Positions 29,678 to 40,400 of a stretch of DNA of 40,901 nt are shown in pieces; the first letter of the stretch is position 1; each line of letters begins with the position of its first letter. The notes under the pieces are model-generated. The model searched no databases and had not been told where the DNA came from. It saw only the letters and a program-made list of their open reading frames with translations. The position numbers and the translations under genes were made by a program. The DNA comes from Alphaproteobacteria bacterium RIFCSPHIGHO2_12_FULL_66_14 (GTDB lineage Bacteria > Pseudomonadota > Alphaproteobacteria > Reyranellales > Reyranellaceae). The stretch lies in NCBI GenBank assembly GCA_001767945.1, contig MEMN01000057.1, forward strand, positions 11,495-52,395. The letters are read 5' to 3'.

Positions 29678-30702
29678 TGCGCCGCCGCCATCTCCTTCTG
29701 GGTTTGGGAGCGCTGGCCCTGCTGGCCGGTGTGGTGCTTTCGGTGCTCTGGTTCCGCTTGCCGCATCAACCAGTGCTGCCCAGTCTCGCCGCCATCGATC
29801 GGCCGCAGGTTCTCAGCGCCGCGCGCGCAATCAAGGAAAGATCGCTGCTGCGACGGGACGACCTGACCTGGAAACCCGTGGCGCAAGTCCCGGCCGGTGC
29901 GTACACGCGCGGCTCGAGCAATCCGGCCGATTTCACGGGTTCCGTCACACGCCAAGACCTGATGCCCGGCGACGTCCTCACCGCCGAGCACATCGTCAAG
30001 CCGAACGAGGCGGGCTTCCTGCCGGCTGTCCTCGGCCGCGACATGCGCGCGGTTTCGATTTCGGTCGGCGTGGCCGAAGGTGCCTCCGGCCTGATCGTAC
30101 CCGGCGACAGGGTCGACGTGATCCTCATCCAGAATTTCGGCGAACCCGGGGCGCCCCTGCCGCAGCGTTCCGTCAGCGAGACGATCCTGCGCAATCTGCG
30201 CGTCATCGCGGTCGACCAGACGATATCCACGGAGCCCAAAGCCAAGGGCAGCGAATCCCGCGCCGCCAAGACAGTGACCCTTGAAGTGACGGCGCGGCAG
30301 GCGGAAGTGCTGACCGTCGCCCTCCAGCTCGGCAAGCTGCAGCTCGCCTTGCGCAATGCGGAGGATGACGGCCCGGCATCGCGCTGGATGGGCGAGCCAA
30401 CCTCGACCTGGGGTTCCGACGTTTCACCTGCCTTGCGTGGCCGCGGCCGGGAGCCCGGTGACGTCCGACCTGGCACGACGCCCGGACAACCGGCGCCAGC
30501 GGCCGGGCCGTCCTCCGGCGTAACGGTCGATGTCTTCCATGGCCAGCGCATCGAGCAACGCTGCTTCGATGAAGAAGGTCGCAGCAGCGCCGCCTGCGCC
30601 CCGGCCCAGCGACCCGCCGCTCCCGCGGCGGAACCCGTGCCCAAGCCGCCATCGGGCGACACGGGCAGCTCGCCACGGCCGCTGCCGGACCGCAGCCTGT
30701 GA
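29677..30702 (+). CDS. cpaB: Pilus assembly protein CpaB (RcpC)
   Basis: 341 residues. One N-terminal membrane anchor (LLLGLGALALLAGVVLSVLW), then a SAF-like domain (ARAIKERSLLRRDDLTWKP, MPGDVLTAEHIV) and AVSISVGVAEGASGLIVPGD of the CpaB/RcpC family. The C-terminal third is Pro/Ala/Gly-rich and poorly ordered. In model Tad systems CpaB is a periplasmic partner of the secretin. Here the next gene is cpaE; the secretin that normally follows cpaB is missing. Confidence 0.87.
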   Translation: MRRRHLLLGLGALALLAGVVLSVLWFRLPHQPVLPSLAAIDRPQVLSAARAIKERSLLRRDDLTWKPVAQVPAGAYTRGSSNPADFTGSVTRQDLMPGDVLTAEHIVKPNEAGFLPAVLGRDMRAVSISVGVAEGASGLIVPGDRVDVILIQNFGEPGAPLPQRSVSETILRNLRVIAVDQTISTEPKAKGSESRAAKTVTLEVTARQAEVLTVALQLGKLQLALRNAEDDGPASRWMGEPTSTWGSDVSPALRGRGREPGDVRPGTTPGQPAPAAGPSSGVTVDVFHGQRIEQRCFDEEGRSSAACAPAQRPAAPAAEPVPKPPSGDTGSSPRPLPDRSL

Positions 30703-30709
30703 GCCTCCG

Positions 30710-31930
30710 ATGACGGAGCCTGTCCCCGCCCGCCCGCCGGCCGCACCGCCAGCCGCACCTCCCGTCGCGGAGGCAGCCGGTCCAAGCGCCGCCGCTTACG
30801 TGCTCGACGAGCCATCGGAGATGGCTATGTTGCGCAGCTTCTCCAACCTCGGCTTCAATGACGCCAATGTCCGGCGCGGCGGCGCTGACGCGGCAATTGC
30901 CGATCTCGCTCGGAACAAGTCGCCCCGGATCCTGGTCGTCGACGTTTCAGGCATGCCCGAACCGATGGCCGCCATCAATCGTCTCGCCGATGTCTGCAAT
31001 CCGGCGACCGAGGTCATCGTTGTCGGCGACCGCAACGATATCGTGCTCTATCGCGACATGAAGGCGGCGGGAGTCGCAGAGTATTTCTTCAAGCCGCTCA
31101 TCAGCACAGTCGTAACGCGCGTGCTGAGCACGCTGGCCCAGGGCGACAAGGAGACACGCACCCGGCGCACTGGCAAGTTGGTGATAACACTCGGCGTACG
31201 CGGCGGCGTCGGCACCACCACGATCGCTACGCAGCTCGCTTGGCACCTTGCGGAGGAGCGACAGCGCCGGGTGCTGCTGCTCGACCTCGACCTGCAGAGC
31301 GGCGATGCGGCGATGCAGCTCGACGCCACGCCTAACCATGCACTGCGCGAAGCGCTGGAGCATCCCGAGCGCGTCGATGATCTCTTCCTGGAGCGCGGCA
31401 TCACGCACGTAACCGAACGGCTCGACCTGTTCGCTGCCCTGGAGCCGCTGTCGGACATGGCGGCACCGTCCGAGGAAGCAGTGATGCAGCTCCTCGGCAC
31501 GCTTACCCAGCGCTACCGGTTTGTGATCATCGACCTGACGACGACGGCGGCGCTTCAGCTGCCAAAATTGCTGCACTTTGCCAATACCGTCCTGCTGGTG
31601 AGCGACAGTACGCTGATCTCAGTCCGGGAAGTAGGCAGGTGGCGCGAGCGCATCGGCCCCAATTCGCCAGACCGCACGACGCTGCACGTGCTCAACAAGC
31701 AAGGCGCCGACGGCTCGCTACCCGACGATGAACTCGCCCGCGCGCTGGTCAGCCGGCCCGACGTGTCAATCCCCTACGATCGGACCCTGGCGAAGACGGC
31801 GATGCTGGGAACGAAGGCGATCCAGGCGGGCGGCGGAGTCCGCCGTGGCTTGGCCGTGCTGGAGCGAGAACTGGCAGGTGTCGAGGGCGGTGAGCCCAAG
31901 ACGTCATTCTGGCAGAAGGTATTCGGCTGA
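30710..31930 (+). CDS. cpaE: Pilus localisation ATPase CpaE/TadZ
   Basis: 406 residues. After a Pro/Ala-rich start comes a receiver-like domain (about 25-150, ILVVDVSGMPEPM, VVGDRNDIVLYRDMKAAGVA, EYFFKPL) without the full phospho-acceptor set. It is followed by a MinD/ParA-like ATPase with GVRGGVGTTTIA (162-173), where the usual KGGxGKTT has Arg164 and Thr169, and VLLLDLDLQSGDAAMQ. A deviant Walker A is usual in CpaE/TadZ proteins, so this is not evidence of decay. It positions the pilus machine, often at a cell pole. It overlaps cpaF by one base (TGATG). Confidence 0.88.
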   Translation: MTEPVPARPPAAPPAAPPVAEAAGPSAAAYVLDEPSEMAMLRSFSNLGFNDANVRRGGADAAIADLARNKSPRILVVDVSGMPEPMAAINRLADVCNPATEVIVVGDRNDIVLYRDMKAAGVAEYFFKPLISTVVTRVLSTLAQGDKETRTRRTGKLVITLGVRGGVGTTTIATQLAWHLAEERQRRVLLLDLDLQSGDAAMQLDATPNHALREALEHPERVDDLFLERGITHVTERLDLFAALEPLSDMAAPSEEAVMQLLGTLTQRYRFVIIDLTTTAALQLPKLLHFANTVLLVSDSTLISVREVGRWRERIGPNSPDRTTLHVLNKQGADGSLPDDELARALVSRPDVSIPYDRTLAKTAMLGTKAIQAGGGVRRGLAVLERELAGVEGGEPKTSFWQKVFG

Positions 31931-33306
31931 TGGGCTTGCATCGCAATCCACAGACTGGCGCAGCGGTGCTGCCCGCAGCCGATGCCGCAGCGTCCGCTCT
32001 CTCGCCGCCGCCGCCGCCACCGGCGTCCGCGGAATCCGTTTCGCCCGTCGCGCTACTACACCGTGAGATCCTTGGCCGAATTGAGCCGGCCGAGGCCGTG
32101 CGCCTGAGCGAAGCCGAACTGCGCGCGCGCGTGTGGCAACTCGTCGTGGAAATCGGCGCCGAGCGCCGCCTGCTGCTCAACAGCAAGGAGCAGCAGCAGG
32201 TCGCGCGCGAGCTCGTCGACGACATGATCGGTCACGGCCCTCTCGAGCCGCTGCTCGAGGATCCGACCGTCTCGGACATCCTGGTCAACGGCTGGCGCCA
32301 GGTTTATGTCGAACGCAAGGGCAAGCTCGAACTCACCGGCATCCACTTCCGCGACGATCTGCATGTGATGCATATGGCACAGCGGATCGCCACCCTGGTC
32401 GGCCGCCGCATTGACCAGTCGAGCCCGATGCTCGATGCCCGTCTCGCCGACGGCAGCCGTGTCAACGTCGTGATCCCGCCGCTCAGCCTGAAGGGGCCCG
32501 CGATCTCCATCCGCAAATTCTCCAAATCCTTCATCGACTTCGCGCGGATGGTATCCTTGAAGACCGCTTCGTCCGAGCTGGCACGTGCCCTGGAGATCAT
32601 TGCGCGGTGCCGTCTCAACATCCTGATCTCGGGTGGCACCGGCTCCGGCAAGACGACCTTGCTCAACGCCATGTCGGGGATGATCGACCCCCGGGAACGG
32701 ATCGTCACGATCGAAGATACGGCAGAGTTGCAGCTCCAGCAACCGCACGTGGTCCAGCTCGAATCACGGCCTGCCAACGTCGAAGGCGAAGGCCAGGTGA
32801 CACAGCGCGACCTGGTGCGCAACGCGCTGCGCATGCGGCCCGATCGCATCATCGTCGGCGAGGTCCGTGGGCCGGAAGCCTTCGACATGATGCAGGCGAT
32901 GAACACCGGCCACAACGGCTCGATGAGCACGGTGCACGCCAACACCGCGCACGACGCATTGTCGCGCCTGGAGAACATGGTGCTGATGGCCAACCTCAAC
33001 CTGCCGAGTCGCGCGATCCGCAACCAGATCGCCAGCGCACTCGACGTCATCGTGCAGATCGAACGCATGCGCGACGGTACGCGCCGCATCACGGAGGTGG
33101 CCGAAGTCGTCGGCCTTGAGGGTGAAACGCTTGTTCTTGCGCCCCTCTTCACCTTCAAGTTCATCGGCGAAGACGTCGATGGTTCCCTGCGCGGCACGTT
33201 CGAGGCCAGTGGAATCCGGCCCCGCTTCCTGAACCGGCTGGCATACTATGGCCTCGAACAGGCCTTCCTCGATGCCATCGCCGTCAAGGACCCGCCATCA
33301 TCATGA
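31930..33306 (+). CDS. cpaF: Pilus secretion ATPase CpaF/TadA
   Basis: 458 residues. After a low-complexity Pro stretch (SALSPPPPPPASAE) the family domains follow: VDDMIGHGPLEPLLEDPTVS DILVNG, the core with Walker A SGGTGSGKTT (about 234-243), IVTIEDTAELQLQQPHVVQL (Asp/His box), VGEVRGPEAFDMMQAMNTGH (Walker B) and STVHANTAHDALSRLENMV (His box). It powers Flp pilus polymerisation. ATGA overlap with tadB. All catalytic motifs are intact. Confidence 0.92.
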   Translation: MGLHRNPQTGAAVLPAADAAASALSPPPPPPASAESVSPVALLHREILGRIEPAEAVRLSEAELRARVWQLVVEIGAERRLLLNSKEQQQVARELVDDMIGHGPLEPLLEDPTVSDILVNGWRQVYVERKGKLELTGIHFRDDLHVMHMAQRIATLVGRRIDQSSPMLDARLADGSRVNVVIPPLSLKGPAISIRKFSKSFIDFARMVSLKTASSELARALEIIARCRLNILISGGTGSGKTTLLNAMSGMIDPRERIVTIEDTAELQLQQPHVVQLESRPANVEGEGQVTQRDLVRNALRMRPDRIIVGEVRGPEAFDMMQAMNTGHNGSMSTVHANTAHDALSRLENMVLMANLNLPSRAIRNQIASALDVIVQIERMRDGTRRITEVAEVVGLEGETLVLAPLFTFKFIGEDVDGSLRGTFEASGIRPRFLNRLAYYGLEQAFLDAIAVKDPPSS

Positions 33307-34262
33307 CGGATGTCGACCTCCTTGCAGTCGCCGCCGCTGTCCTCGGTGCCGGTGGACTATTGATCTTCGTCTATCTACGTATCGAAAGCCGCCAGGCTGC
33401 TACCCTTACCGAGCGGGTCGTGCGGGCCGTGGGCGTGCGCTCCGCCAAGCCTTTGGCGACGCCGGTTCACCGGTCGATCTGGCGGGAAGAGGCGAACCGC
33501 CTGGCACGGCTGCCGTTCATGTTCGGCATCGAGCGAACGTGGGGCGTCACCTACGCAACCTGGCATCTTGCCATCTTCGCGCTGGGGACCGGCGCGTTGA
33601 CCTGGCTGTTGTTGCGGGGGCTTCTTCACCTTCCCTTGTGGCTGGCAGCGATCGGCACATTGGCCGCCCTCGTGTCGCTGCCACGGTTTCTGATGATCCA
33701 GCAGCAACGGAGTGCCGATGCGAGATTCCTCGAGGCTTTTCCCGATGCACTCGACATGTGCGTCCGCATGGTCCGCTCGGGCCTGCCGGTCGTCGCAGCC
33801 ATGCGTACTGTGGGACAGCAGGCCTCCCCACCGGTCAACGTGACCTTCGCGCATGTCGCCGACCTCTGCGAGATCGGGGTCCCGCTCGAAACGGCCCTGT
33901 CGAACATCAGCACCGAGATCGGTCTGCCCGATTTTCATTTTTTCGCCATCGCACTCGGCCTGCAGCGACGGACGGGCGGCAACCTCGCACGGACTCTCGA
34001 GACGTTTGCCGAGATCATCCGCAAGCGGCGCGCCGTTCGCATGAAGGCGACGTCGACTACCGCGGAAGTGCGGATGTCGGCGATCATCCTGACAGGCATC
34101 CCGTTCTTCGTGATCGGCACGCTTGCAATCATCAATCCCGGCTACCTCGATCCGCTGATCAACGATCCGAGAGGCAACGTGGTGCTCGGCGCGGCGCTCC
34201 TGGGGCTGATTCTGGGCGGCCTGTCGATGCGCTGGATGATCCGCAGCACCACCCTCGTGTAA
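33303..34262 (+). CDS. tadB: Tad inner-membrane platform protein TadB
   Basis: 319 residues. A membrane helix at about 8-28, a pair at 85-125, and the T2SSF domain (FPDALDMCVRMVRSGLPVVA, FFAIALGLQRRTGGNLARTL, ETFAEIIRKRRAVRMKATST) followed by two C-terminal helices. It is the N-terminal partner of the GspF-like platform that CpaF drives. The start at 33303 overlaps the cpaF stop (ATGA). Confidence 0.9.
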   Translation: MTDVDLLAVAAAVLGAGGLLIFVYLRIESRQAATLTERVVRAVGVRSAKPLATPVHRSIWREEANRLARLPFMFGIERTWGVTYATWHLAIFALGTGALTWLLLRGLLHLPLWLAAIGTLAALVSLPRFLMIQQQRSADARFLEAFPDALDMCVRMVRSGLPVVAAMRTVGQQASPPVNVTFAHVADLCEIGVPLETALSNISTEIGLPDFHFFAIALGLQRRTGGNLARTLETFAEIIRKRRAVRMKATSTTAEVRMSAIILTGIPFFVIGTLAIINPGYLDPLINDPRGNVVLGAALLGLILGGLSMRWMIRSTTLV

Positions 34263-34274
34263 CGGAGAACGGGA

Positions 34275-35183
34275 GTGGCCGCTTCAGCCCCGCTCGTCAT
34301 CGCCGCCGCTGCGCTTCTGTTCGCCGTCGCCGGCCTTTCGCTCATCGGCTATACCGTGCTCGCGCACCGCGATGGCCTCTCGCAACGCGTCGACGGTCTG
34401 ATCGCGGAGCGTTCGGCGCAGGTCTCCGATCGAACGCCGCGACGCCCGAGGCCGGTCGAAGGTCGGAGCGAGGCCGCACCGGGCGAATGGGAACTGCGGC
34501 AGGTACTCCTCAGGCTCGGCCTGCCGGCAGCCTGGGCGAGCTGGGCTTTGCCAGGTCTGAGAATTCTGCTCAGCCTCCTGCTGGCGACAAATCTTCTGCT
34601 TCTCTCCTATGGCTACGAGGACATTGCATTTCCGGCACGGCTGGCTGTCAGCATCGGCGTCGGCGGGGCTCTTGGCTGGCTCCTGACGGGTCTCGTGCTG
34701 AAACTGGTCGCGCGGCAGCACCTTGCCGCGGTCGAACGAGGCCTACCGGACGCCATCGAGTTGCTGGTGGTCTCCGTCGAGGCGGGTCTGGGACTGGAAG
34801 AAGGCCTCGACGGGCTGGTGCCGGAACTTGCGCTTTCGCAACCGGCGCTGGCCGAGGAGCTGCGGACGACCGCGGCCGACCTCAAGCTCTTGCCGAGCCG
34901 CGAGGAGGCGTTTGCCCGATTGGCCGAGCGCGTCGGCGGCAAGGGCGTGCACACGGTAGCGATGACCCTGGCACAAACGATGCGCTACGGCACGCCGCTC
35001 GCCGACGCCCTGCGCATGGTCGCGACGGAGCTGCGCAACGATACGCTGCTGCGCCTCGAAGCGCGCGCCAACCGCATGCCGGTCCTCATGACCCTGCCGA
35101 TGCTGTTCTTCACCATGCCGGCGCTATTCCTGGTGATCGGTGGGCCGGCGGTTCTGCGACTGATCGACATAATTGGCAAGTGA
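34275..35183 (+). CDS. tadC: Tad inner-membrane platform protein TadC
   Basis: 302 residues. Membrane helices at about 8-28, 95-115 and 128-150, then the second T2SSF domain (LPDAIELLVVSVEAGLGLEE, VAMTLAQTMRYGTPLADALR) and two C-terminal helices. A GTG start at 34275 with GGAGAACGG about eight bases upstream is the only good start. TadB and TadC form the hetero-oligomeric platform. It ends the tightly packed part of the locus; no tadD gene follows. Confidence 0.88.
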   Translation: MAASAPLVIAAAALLFAVAGLSLIGYTVLAHRDGLSQRVDGLIAERSAQVSDRTPRRPRPVEGRSEAAPGEWELRQVLLRLGLPAAWASWALPGLRILLSLLLATNLLLLSYGYEDIAFPARLAVSIGVGGALGWLLTGLVLKLVARQHLAAVERGLPDAIELLVVSVEAGLGLEEGLDGLVPELALSQPALAEELRTTAADLKLLPSREEAFARLAERVGGKGVHTVAMTLAQTMRYGTPLADALRMVATELRNDTLLRLEARANRMPVLMTLPMLFFTMPALFLVIGGPAVLRLIDIIGK

Positions 35184-35588
35184 CAAGACGAGGCTCTGCG
35201 ATTCTACCTAAGATTTGACCCTTATGGTCGCGGCAACGCGGCGGCATTAGCCGCAAAGGTGGTCATGAGAGTCATGCTCAGCTCTGCAGTCCCAAGATCC
35301 CTTGCGGCGCTCGTATTCACGATCGTCGCAAAGGCGAACCGTGGCAGCAACGCGGCCACGAGGCGACATCCGTGCCCACAAGCATGACGTGCATCGACCT
35401 TCTTACCGTGACCACCGCCGCAGCGACGGCCGGCTGGTCGTCGTGATCGTCGAGATTGACATCGCGCGGGTGGGTCTGGGTCGATTGCAAACAGCCCCGG
35501 CATGCGAGCCGCCGAATCGAGCCGCTGCCGCGCCGCGGGCGCATCGATCTCCCGCGGGTCGAAGCAGCGCAATGACTGGTCACGGATC
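35184..35588. other. 405-bp gap after tadC, no convincing gene
   Basis: The gap contains GCGGC-ATTA-GCCGC (35241-35254) without a T run, and a 40-codon frame at 35265-35387 (MRVMLSSAVPRSLAALVFTI...) preceded by AAAGGTGG but with no recognisable protein. The expected tadD and secretin genes are not here. It probably holds the promoter of the gene at 35589, but I could not pin it down. Confidence 0.5.
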
Positions 35589-37049
35589 ATGACTGCCCCC
35601 GGCGATACGGCAGTCGTCACTGCCACCAGGCCGCGCCCGATATGGAAGCCATCCTGGGTACTGGCCTTCGGCCTCGTAGTCTTTCTGTTCCTCATCGGCA
35701 CGAGCAACTCACGCCTGCTTGCCGACTCCGACACTCAGTGGCACATCGCGATCGGGCGGTGGATTCTCGAACATGGTGCGGTTCCAACGGTCGACAGCCA
35801 ATCGCACACGTTCCTTGGCAAACCCTGGATCGCCAAGGAATGGCTGTCGCAAGTCGCTCTCGCCCTCGTCTACCGGGCCGCCGGCTGGATCGGTGTCATC
35901 GTGCTGGCATCGGGAGCCATTGCCGTCACGTTCGCGCTGCTGTTGCGGTTGCTACTGCACGATCTCTCCACACGGGCCGCCCTGACTCTGACCGTCGCCG
36001 CCTTCGCGATGTCGGCGCCGCACTTCCTCGCACGACCGCACGTGCTTGCCTTCCCCTTCGTGCTGCTGTGGACAGCCGGCTTGGTGCACGCCGTCGAAGA
36101 ACGACGGGCACCGTCCTGGCGCCTGTTGCCGGTCCTGCTTGCCTGGGCGAATCTTCACGGCGGCTTCACGCTGGGACTGGCACTCGTCGCGGGCTTTGCA
36201 ATCGACGCCATCGTGGACGCACCGTCCAACACTCGGCGCAGCACGACGCTCGCCTGGACGACGTTCATCCTGGCCGCGGCATTCACCGCATGCCTCACGC
36301 CCTATGGTCCGGAATCGATCGTGGTCACCTTGCGCATCCTGGATCTTGGCGAGGCCCTGCCTGCCATCCGCGAATGGCAGCCACCTGACTTTCGGACGCA
36401 GCCAGTGCAGGAATTGTTGCTGTTGGGCGGCCTGTACGGTCTTGTCGCAATCAGACTGAAGGTGCCGCTGGTTCGGCTGCTGATCGTGTTCGGGCTGCTG
36501 CATCTCTATTTGAAGCACGCACGCAACGCTGAACTCCTTGCCACCCTTGCCCCTCTCATGCTGGCTCCCCTCCTTGCCCGGCAGTGGCCGGCGCTTGGGC
36601 GGACTGCGCCCGCGCAGACGGCTGGCCCCATCGCGAATGTCATTGGCATACTTGCCGCAGCCTTTCTGGGAATCGGACTGGCACGCGCCGCGGCTCCGAC
36701 GCCGCCCGCCAACGTCCTCCCCGGTGCCGCGCTCGCTTTTGCGGATCAAGCCGGCCTCACGGGACATGTATTCAACGACTATGATTTCGGCGGCGCCCTC
36801 ATCTTGCGCGGTATCCCGACCTTCATCGACGGTCGGGGCGAACTCTACGGCGGTTCCTTCATCAAGCGCTATGCGGATGCGATTCAACTGCGCGACGGTG
36901 TGCAACTCGACCGCATGCTCGATGACTACGGGATCCAATGGACCCTTCTGCGCCGCAACCGGCCAGCCAACCACCTCTTGGCCCGACTGCCCGGCTGGAC
37001 CCGCGTCTATGGCGACGATACGGTCGCCATCTTTCGCCGCCAACCCTGA
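35589..37049 (+). CDS. Polytopic GT-C-like membrane protein, unknown function
   Basis: 486 residues, about ten membrane helices. The first helix (VLAFGLVVFLFLIGTSNSRL) is followed by an extracytoplasmic loop LLADSDTQWHIAIGRWIL with Asp46, Asp48 and His52, then EWLSQ. Acidic residues just after the first helix, a large polytopic middle and a soluble C-terminal part (IPTFIDGRGELYGGSFIKRY, RMLDDYGIQWTLLRRNR) match the layout of GT-C membrane glycosyltransferases that use polyprenyl-phosphate sugars. No family signature confirms this. Start at ATG 35589; an earlier in-frame Met is less likely. Its position downstream of tadC suggests a link to pilus or surface glycosylation, by inference only. 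Confidence 0.6.
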   Translation: MTAPGDTAVVTATRPRPIWKPSWVLAFGLVVFLFLIGTSNSRLLADSDTQWHIAIGRWILEHGAVPTVDSQSHTFLGKPWIAKEWLSQVALALVYRAAGWIGVIVLASGAIAVTFALLLRLLLHDLSTRAALTLTVAAFAMSAPHFLARPHVLAFPFVLLWTAGLVHAVEERRAPSWRLLPVLLAWANLHGGFTLGLALVAGFAIDAIVDAPSNTRRSTTLAWTTFILAAAFTACLTPYGPESIVVTLRILDLGEALPAIREWQPPDFRTQPVQELLLLGGLYGLVAIRLKVPLVRLLIVFGLLHLYLKHARNAELLATLAPLMLAPLLARQWPALGRTAPAQTAGPIANVIGILAAAFLGIGLARAAAPTPPANVLPGAALAFADQAGLTGHVFNDYDFGGALILRGIPTFIDGRGELYGGSFIKRYADAIQLRDGVQLDRMLDDYGIQWTLLRRNRPANHLLARLPGWTRVYGDDTVAIFRRQP

Positions 37050-37472
37050 TCTGCGGCGCGGGTCGTCCTGGTCCTTTCTTGTTCGACCCTGCGTTGCAGG
37101 TCGCCGCCCTTCATGTCGGTCCCACCCGGGCCTACCCGCGAATTCGACGAGGCGGCACTTCGGTCGAAAATGACGGCAGGCTAGGCACTTGCCGCACGGA
37201 GTTGTCGTCTTTTTACATGTTGGCGGCTGGATGCAGCGGCTTGGTTGAGGCATATCAAGGCCCATTGGTACCGCCTGCATTTAGTTTGGCTTCAGCGATC
37301 GAGTCCGCCTTGCGCTCGTTGACTGAAGACGGATGCCACATGAACTCACGAAGAAAGGGCTGGAACGGCCGACTGATGGCTTGCGCTGCAGCTAGTCGCT
37401 GGTGCTGCCATGCTGCGTCTTGGGCGCCATGAACCAATCGGTCGGTTCCGTGAAGTCATCGGCAAGGCCCCG
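37050..37472. other. 423-bp gap before the diguanylate cyclase, no convincing gene
   Basis: No frame with protein-like composition or a ribosome-binding site is seen. The composition is patchier and more AT-rich near 37205-37300 (TTTTTACATG, CATTTAGTTTGG). A promoter for the cyclase is likely within it; no site matched well enough to call. Confidence 0.5.
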
Positions 37473-40400
37473 ATGACAAGTGCCAGCCCGAAGGGAATGG
37501 ATCGCTCCCGGGCGAGCGGATTTCCGTTGCTGCTTTTTGCGTTGACGCTCGTGATCAGCGTCGTGGCGGCGGCTTTGGCCGGTTGGCAGTCGTGGCGATT
37601 GCAGGATCGCTTCGGCACGGTGATGGAACAGCATTTTGGGATCACCGAGTACATCAGCAAGGTCCTGGTATTCAACGAAGCGCTCACCATGTCGGCGCAC
37701 ATGGCGGCACTGACCGGCGATGCCACCCACGTGCAAAGGTACGACAAGCTGGAAGGTGAGCTCGATGCCCTGATCAAGAAAACGAGAGGCGGTCAGCATC
37801 GCCCCGAGATACGGAAGCTCGTCGAGCAAACCGACGAAGCGAACAGCAAGCTGGTGGAGATCGAGAGGCGTTCTTTCGCCCTCAATGCCGAGGGCCGGCG
37901 ACCTGAAGCCGCCGCTCTGCTGGTCAGCCGCGAATACCTGAAATGGAAGGGCCTCTATGCCGATGCGGTCGAACAGATTGCCGGCGCACAGGCCGAGTTG
38001 ATCGAAAGCGAACGCCGGCACCTCTATTCTCTTGCGACTGCCTTCGATGCTGCGATCGCTCTGATTATCGTTGTCCTGGTGTCGACGTGGTACTTCGCGC
38101 TTCGCGCCGGTCGTCGCTGGCAACAGGAACGCCTGGAACTGGAAGGTACTCTCCGCAAGACCCACGAGGAGCTCGAAGAGCGAGTCAGCAAGCGTACCGC
38201 GGATCTGCGAACCGCCAACGAGACGCTGCACCATAATGCGGAGGCGCTCGGTCGAGAGGTCGAGGAACGCAGGACCGTCGAGCGCGCGTTGCAGGAAATA
38301 ATCCATCGGACCAAGCTTCAGCTCGCCGTCGTCGAACAGGTTGGCCAGGAAGAGGAACTGCTTTCGGGCGATGTCGAGGGATTGGCCCGCAAGGTCACGG
38401 AACTCGCCGCCAGGACGATCGGGTGCGAGCGCGCCAATGTCTGGTTGTTCGACGAAACTGAGACCACGCTGCGCTGTATCGACCTGTTTGAGGCCACGCC
38501 TGGCAGCCATTCCGCTGGCGAGGCCTTGCAAGAGAACGAGTACAGGCATGAGTTTCAGGTCCTCAAGCATGCGAGATACGTCGATGCCGACGACCCCCTG
38601 ACCGATCCCAGAACCGCCGGTTACGTCGAAACCTATCTCAAGCCGCTGCACATCACGTCAATGCTGGACACGGTCATCCAGATCTCCGGGAAGAATCTGG
38701 GCCTGTTGTGCTTCGAACATGTCGATCAGCCTCATCATTGGGAGCGGGACGAGATTGCCTTCGCCGGGCAGCTGGCCGACAAACTCGGCATGGCGCTCAT
38801 CAGCCGCGTGCGCCGGCAGGCGGAGGACGAGTCGCACGCGAATGAAAGGAAGCTGCGCGATCTGGTGGAAATCATCTCGGATTACATCTGGGAAATCGAC
38901 GAGAACGGCGCCTACACATACGTAAGCCCCAAAGTCACCTCGATCATCGGCTATACGCCGGAAGAGTTGCTCGGCAAGTCGCCGTTCGCTTTCATGTCGC
39001 CCGCTGAGAGCAAACGGGTCGAAGCCGCCTTCGCGCCCTTCTTGTCTGGACGCCTGCCCTTCGTGCAGATGGAGAATACTGTTCTGCACAGGGACGGCCG
39101 GGAAATCATCTTCGAAACGGCGGCGGTGCCGATTTTCGGCGTACAGGGTGAGTTCAGGGGATACCGTGGCGTCGACCGCGACATCACGGAACGCAAGCGG
39201 GCCGAGGCAGCACTGCGTGAGTCACGACAGCTCATCGAAGGCATCCTCAATGCGATGCCCGTGAGGGTGTTCTGGAAGGACCTGAACCTTACCTATTTGG
39301 GCTGCAACACGGCATTCGCGCGAGATTCGGGTTTTACTGATGCCAAGGACCTCATCGGCAAGGACGACTATCAGATGGGATGGCGCGACCAGGCGGAGTT
39401 GTACCGGGCCGACGACCGCCGAGTCATAGAGAGCGGCCAACCCAAGCTTCTCATCGAAGAACCCCAGACGACGCCCGACGGCAGGACGATCACGCTGCTG
39501 ACGAGCAAGCTGCCGCTGCGCGGCTCGAACGGAGAGGTCTACGGCGTCCTCGGCACCTACACCGACATCACCGGCCGCAAGGAGACCGAGGACGCTCTGC
39601 GGAGGAGCGAGGAGCGCTTCCGGGCGGTCAGCGAGACGGCGCAGGATGCGATCATCATGATCGACGCCGCAGGCCAAATTGTATTCTGGAACAGGGCCGC
39701 CGAACGCATCCTGGGCTACACAGTGGACGAGACTATCGGCAGAGACGCGCACACCCTGCTCGCTCCGGCGCGCTTCCGGGACAAGGCGACCGCCGGTCTG
39801 AGGGAATTCGCCGCCACAGGCCAAGGTGAGGTCATTGGAAAGACGCTGGAACTGGCGGCGTTGCGAAAGGACGGTATCGAAATTCCGGTAGAACTCTCGA
39901 TCGCGAGCATGCGGTTGGGCACGAAGTGGCATGCCGTAGCGACCCTGCGGGACATCACCCAACGCAAGTGCATCGAGGATGAAATGAGAAAGATGGCGCG
40001 TCGCGACTTCCTGACGGGCCTCGCCAATCGCGCCGAATTCGTCGACAAGCTGGAACAGGAGATCGTCCGCGCGCACCGAGGCGCCCGTTTTGCTGTCCTC
40101 TATCTGGATTTGGATCACTTCAAGGACGTCAACGACAGCCTGGGTCATCCGGTCGGAGATCTGTTGCTGAAAATGGTTGGGCAGCGGTTGCGGGCAGCCG
40201 TCCGCGAAACCGACACCGTGGCGCGATTCGGCGGAGATGAATTCGCCGTCATCGAAGTTGATTCCCACGAGCCTTCGGTTGCCGTGGTTGTCGCCGAGAA
40301 GATATTGAAGGCGCTCAGCGCGCCATTCTCGATCGACGGCAAGGAGATCCGCAGCGGCGCAAGCATTGGCATCGCCCTCTACGGCCCGGACGGAACCGAT

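Noticed and set aside
31193-31228. Non-standard Walker A in CpaE as a sign of an inactive gene
   Set aside because: Deviant P-loops are usual in CpaE/TadZ proteins; the rest of the domain is intact.
35222-35734. 170-codon minus-strand frame in the tadC to GT-C gap
   Set aside because: Arg/Ala/Gly-rich, overlaps the start of the real gene at 35589, no ribosome-binding site or family motif.
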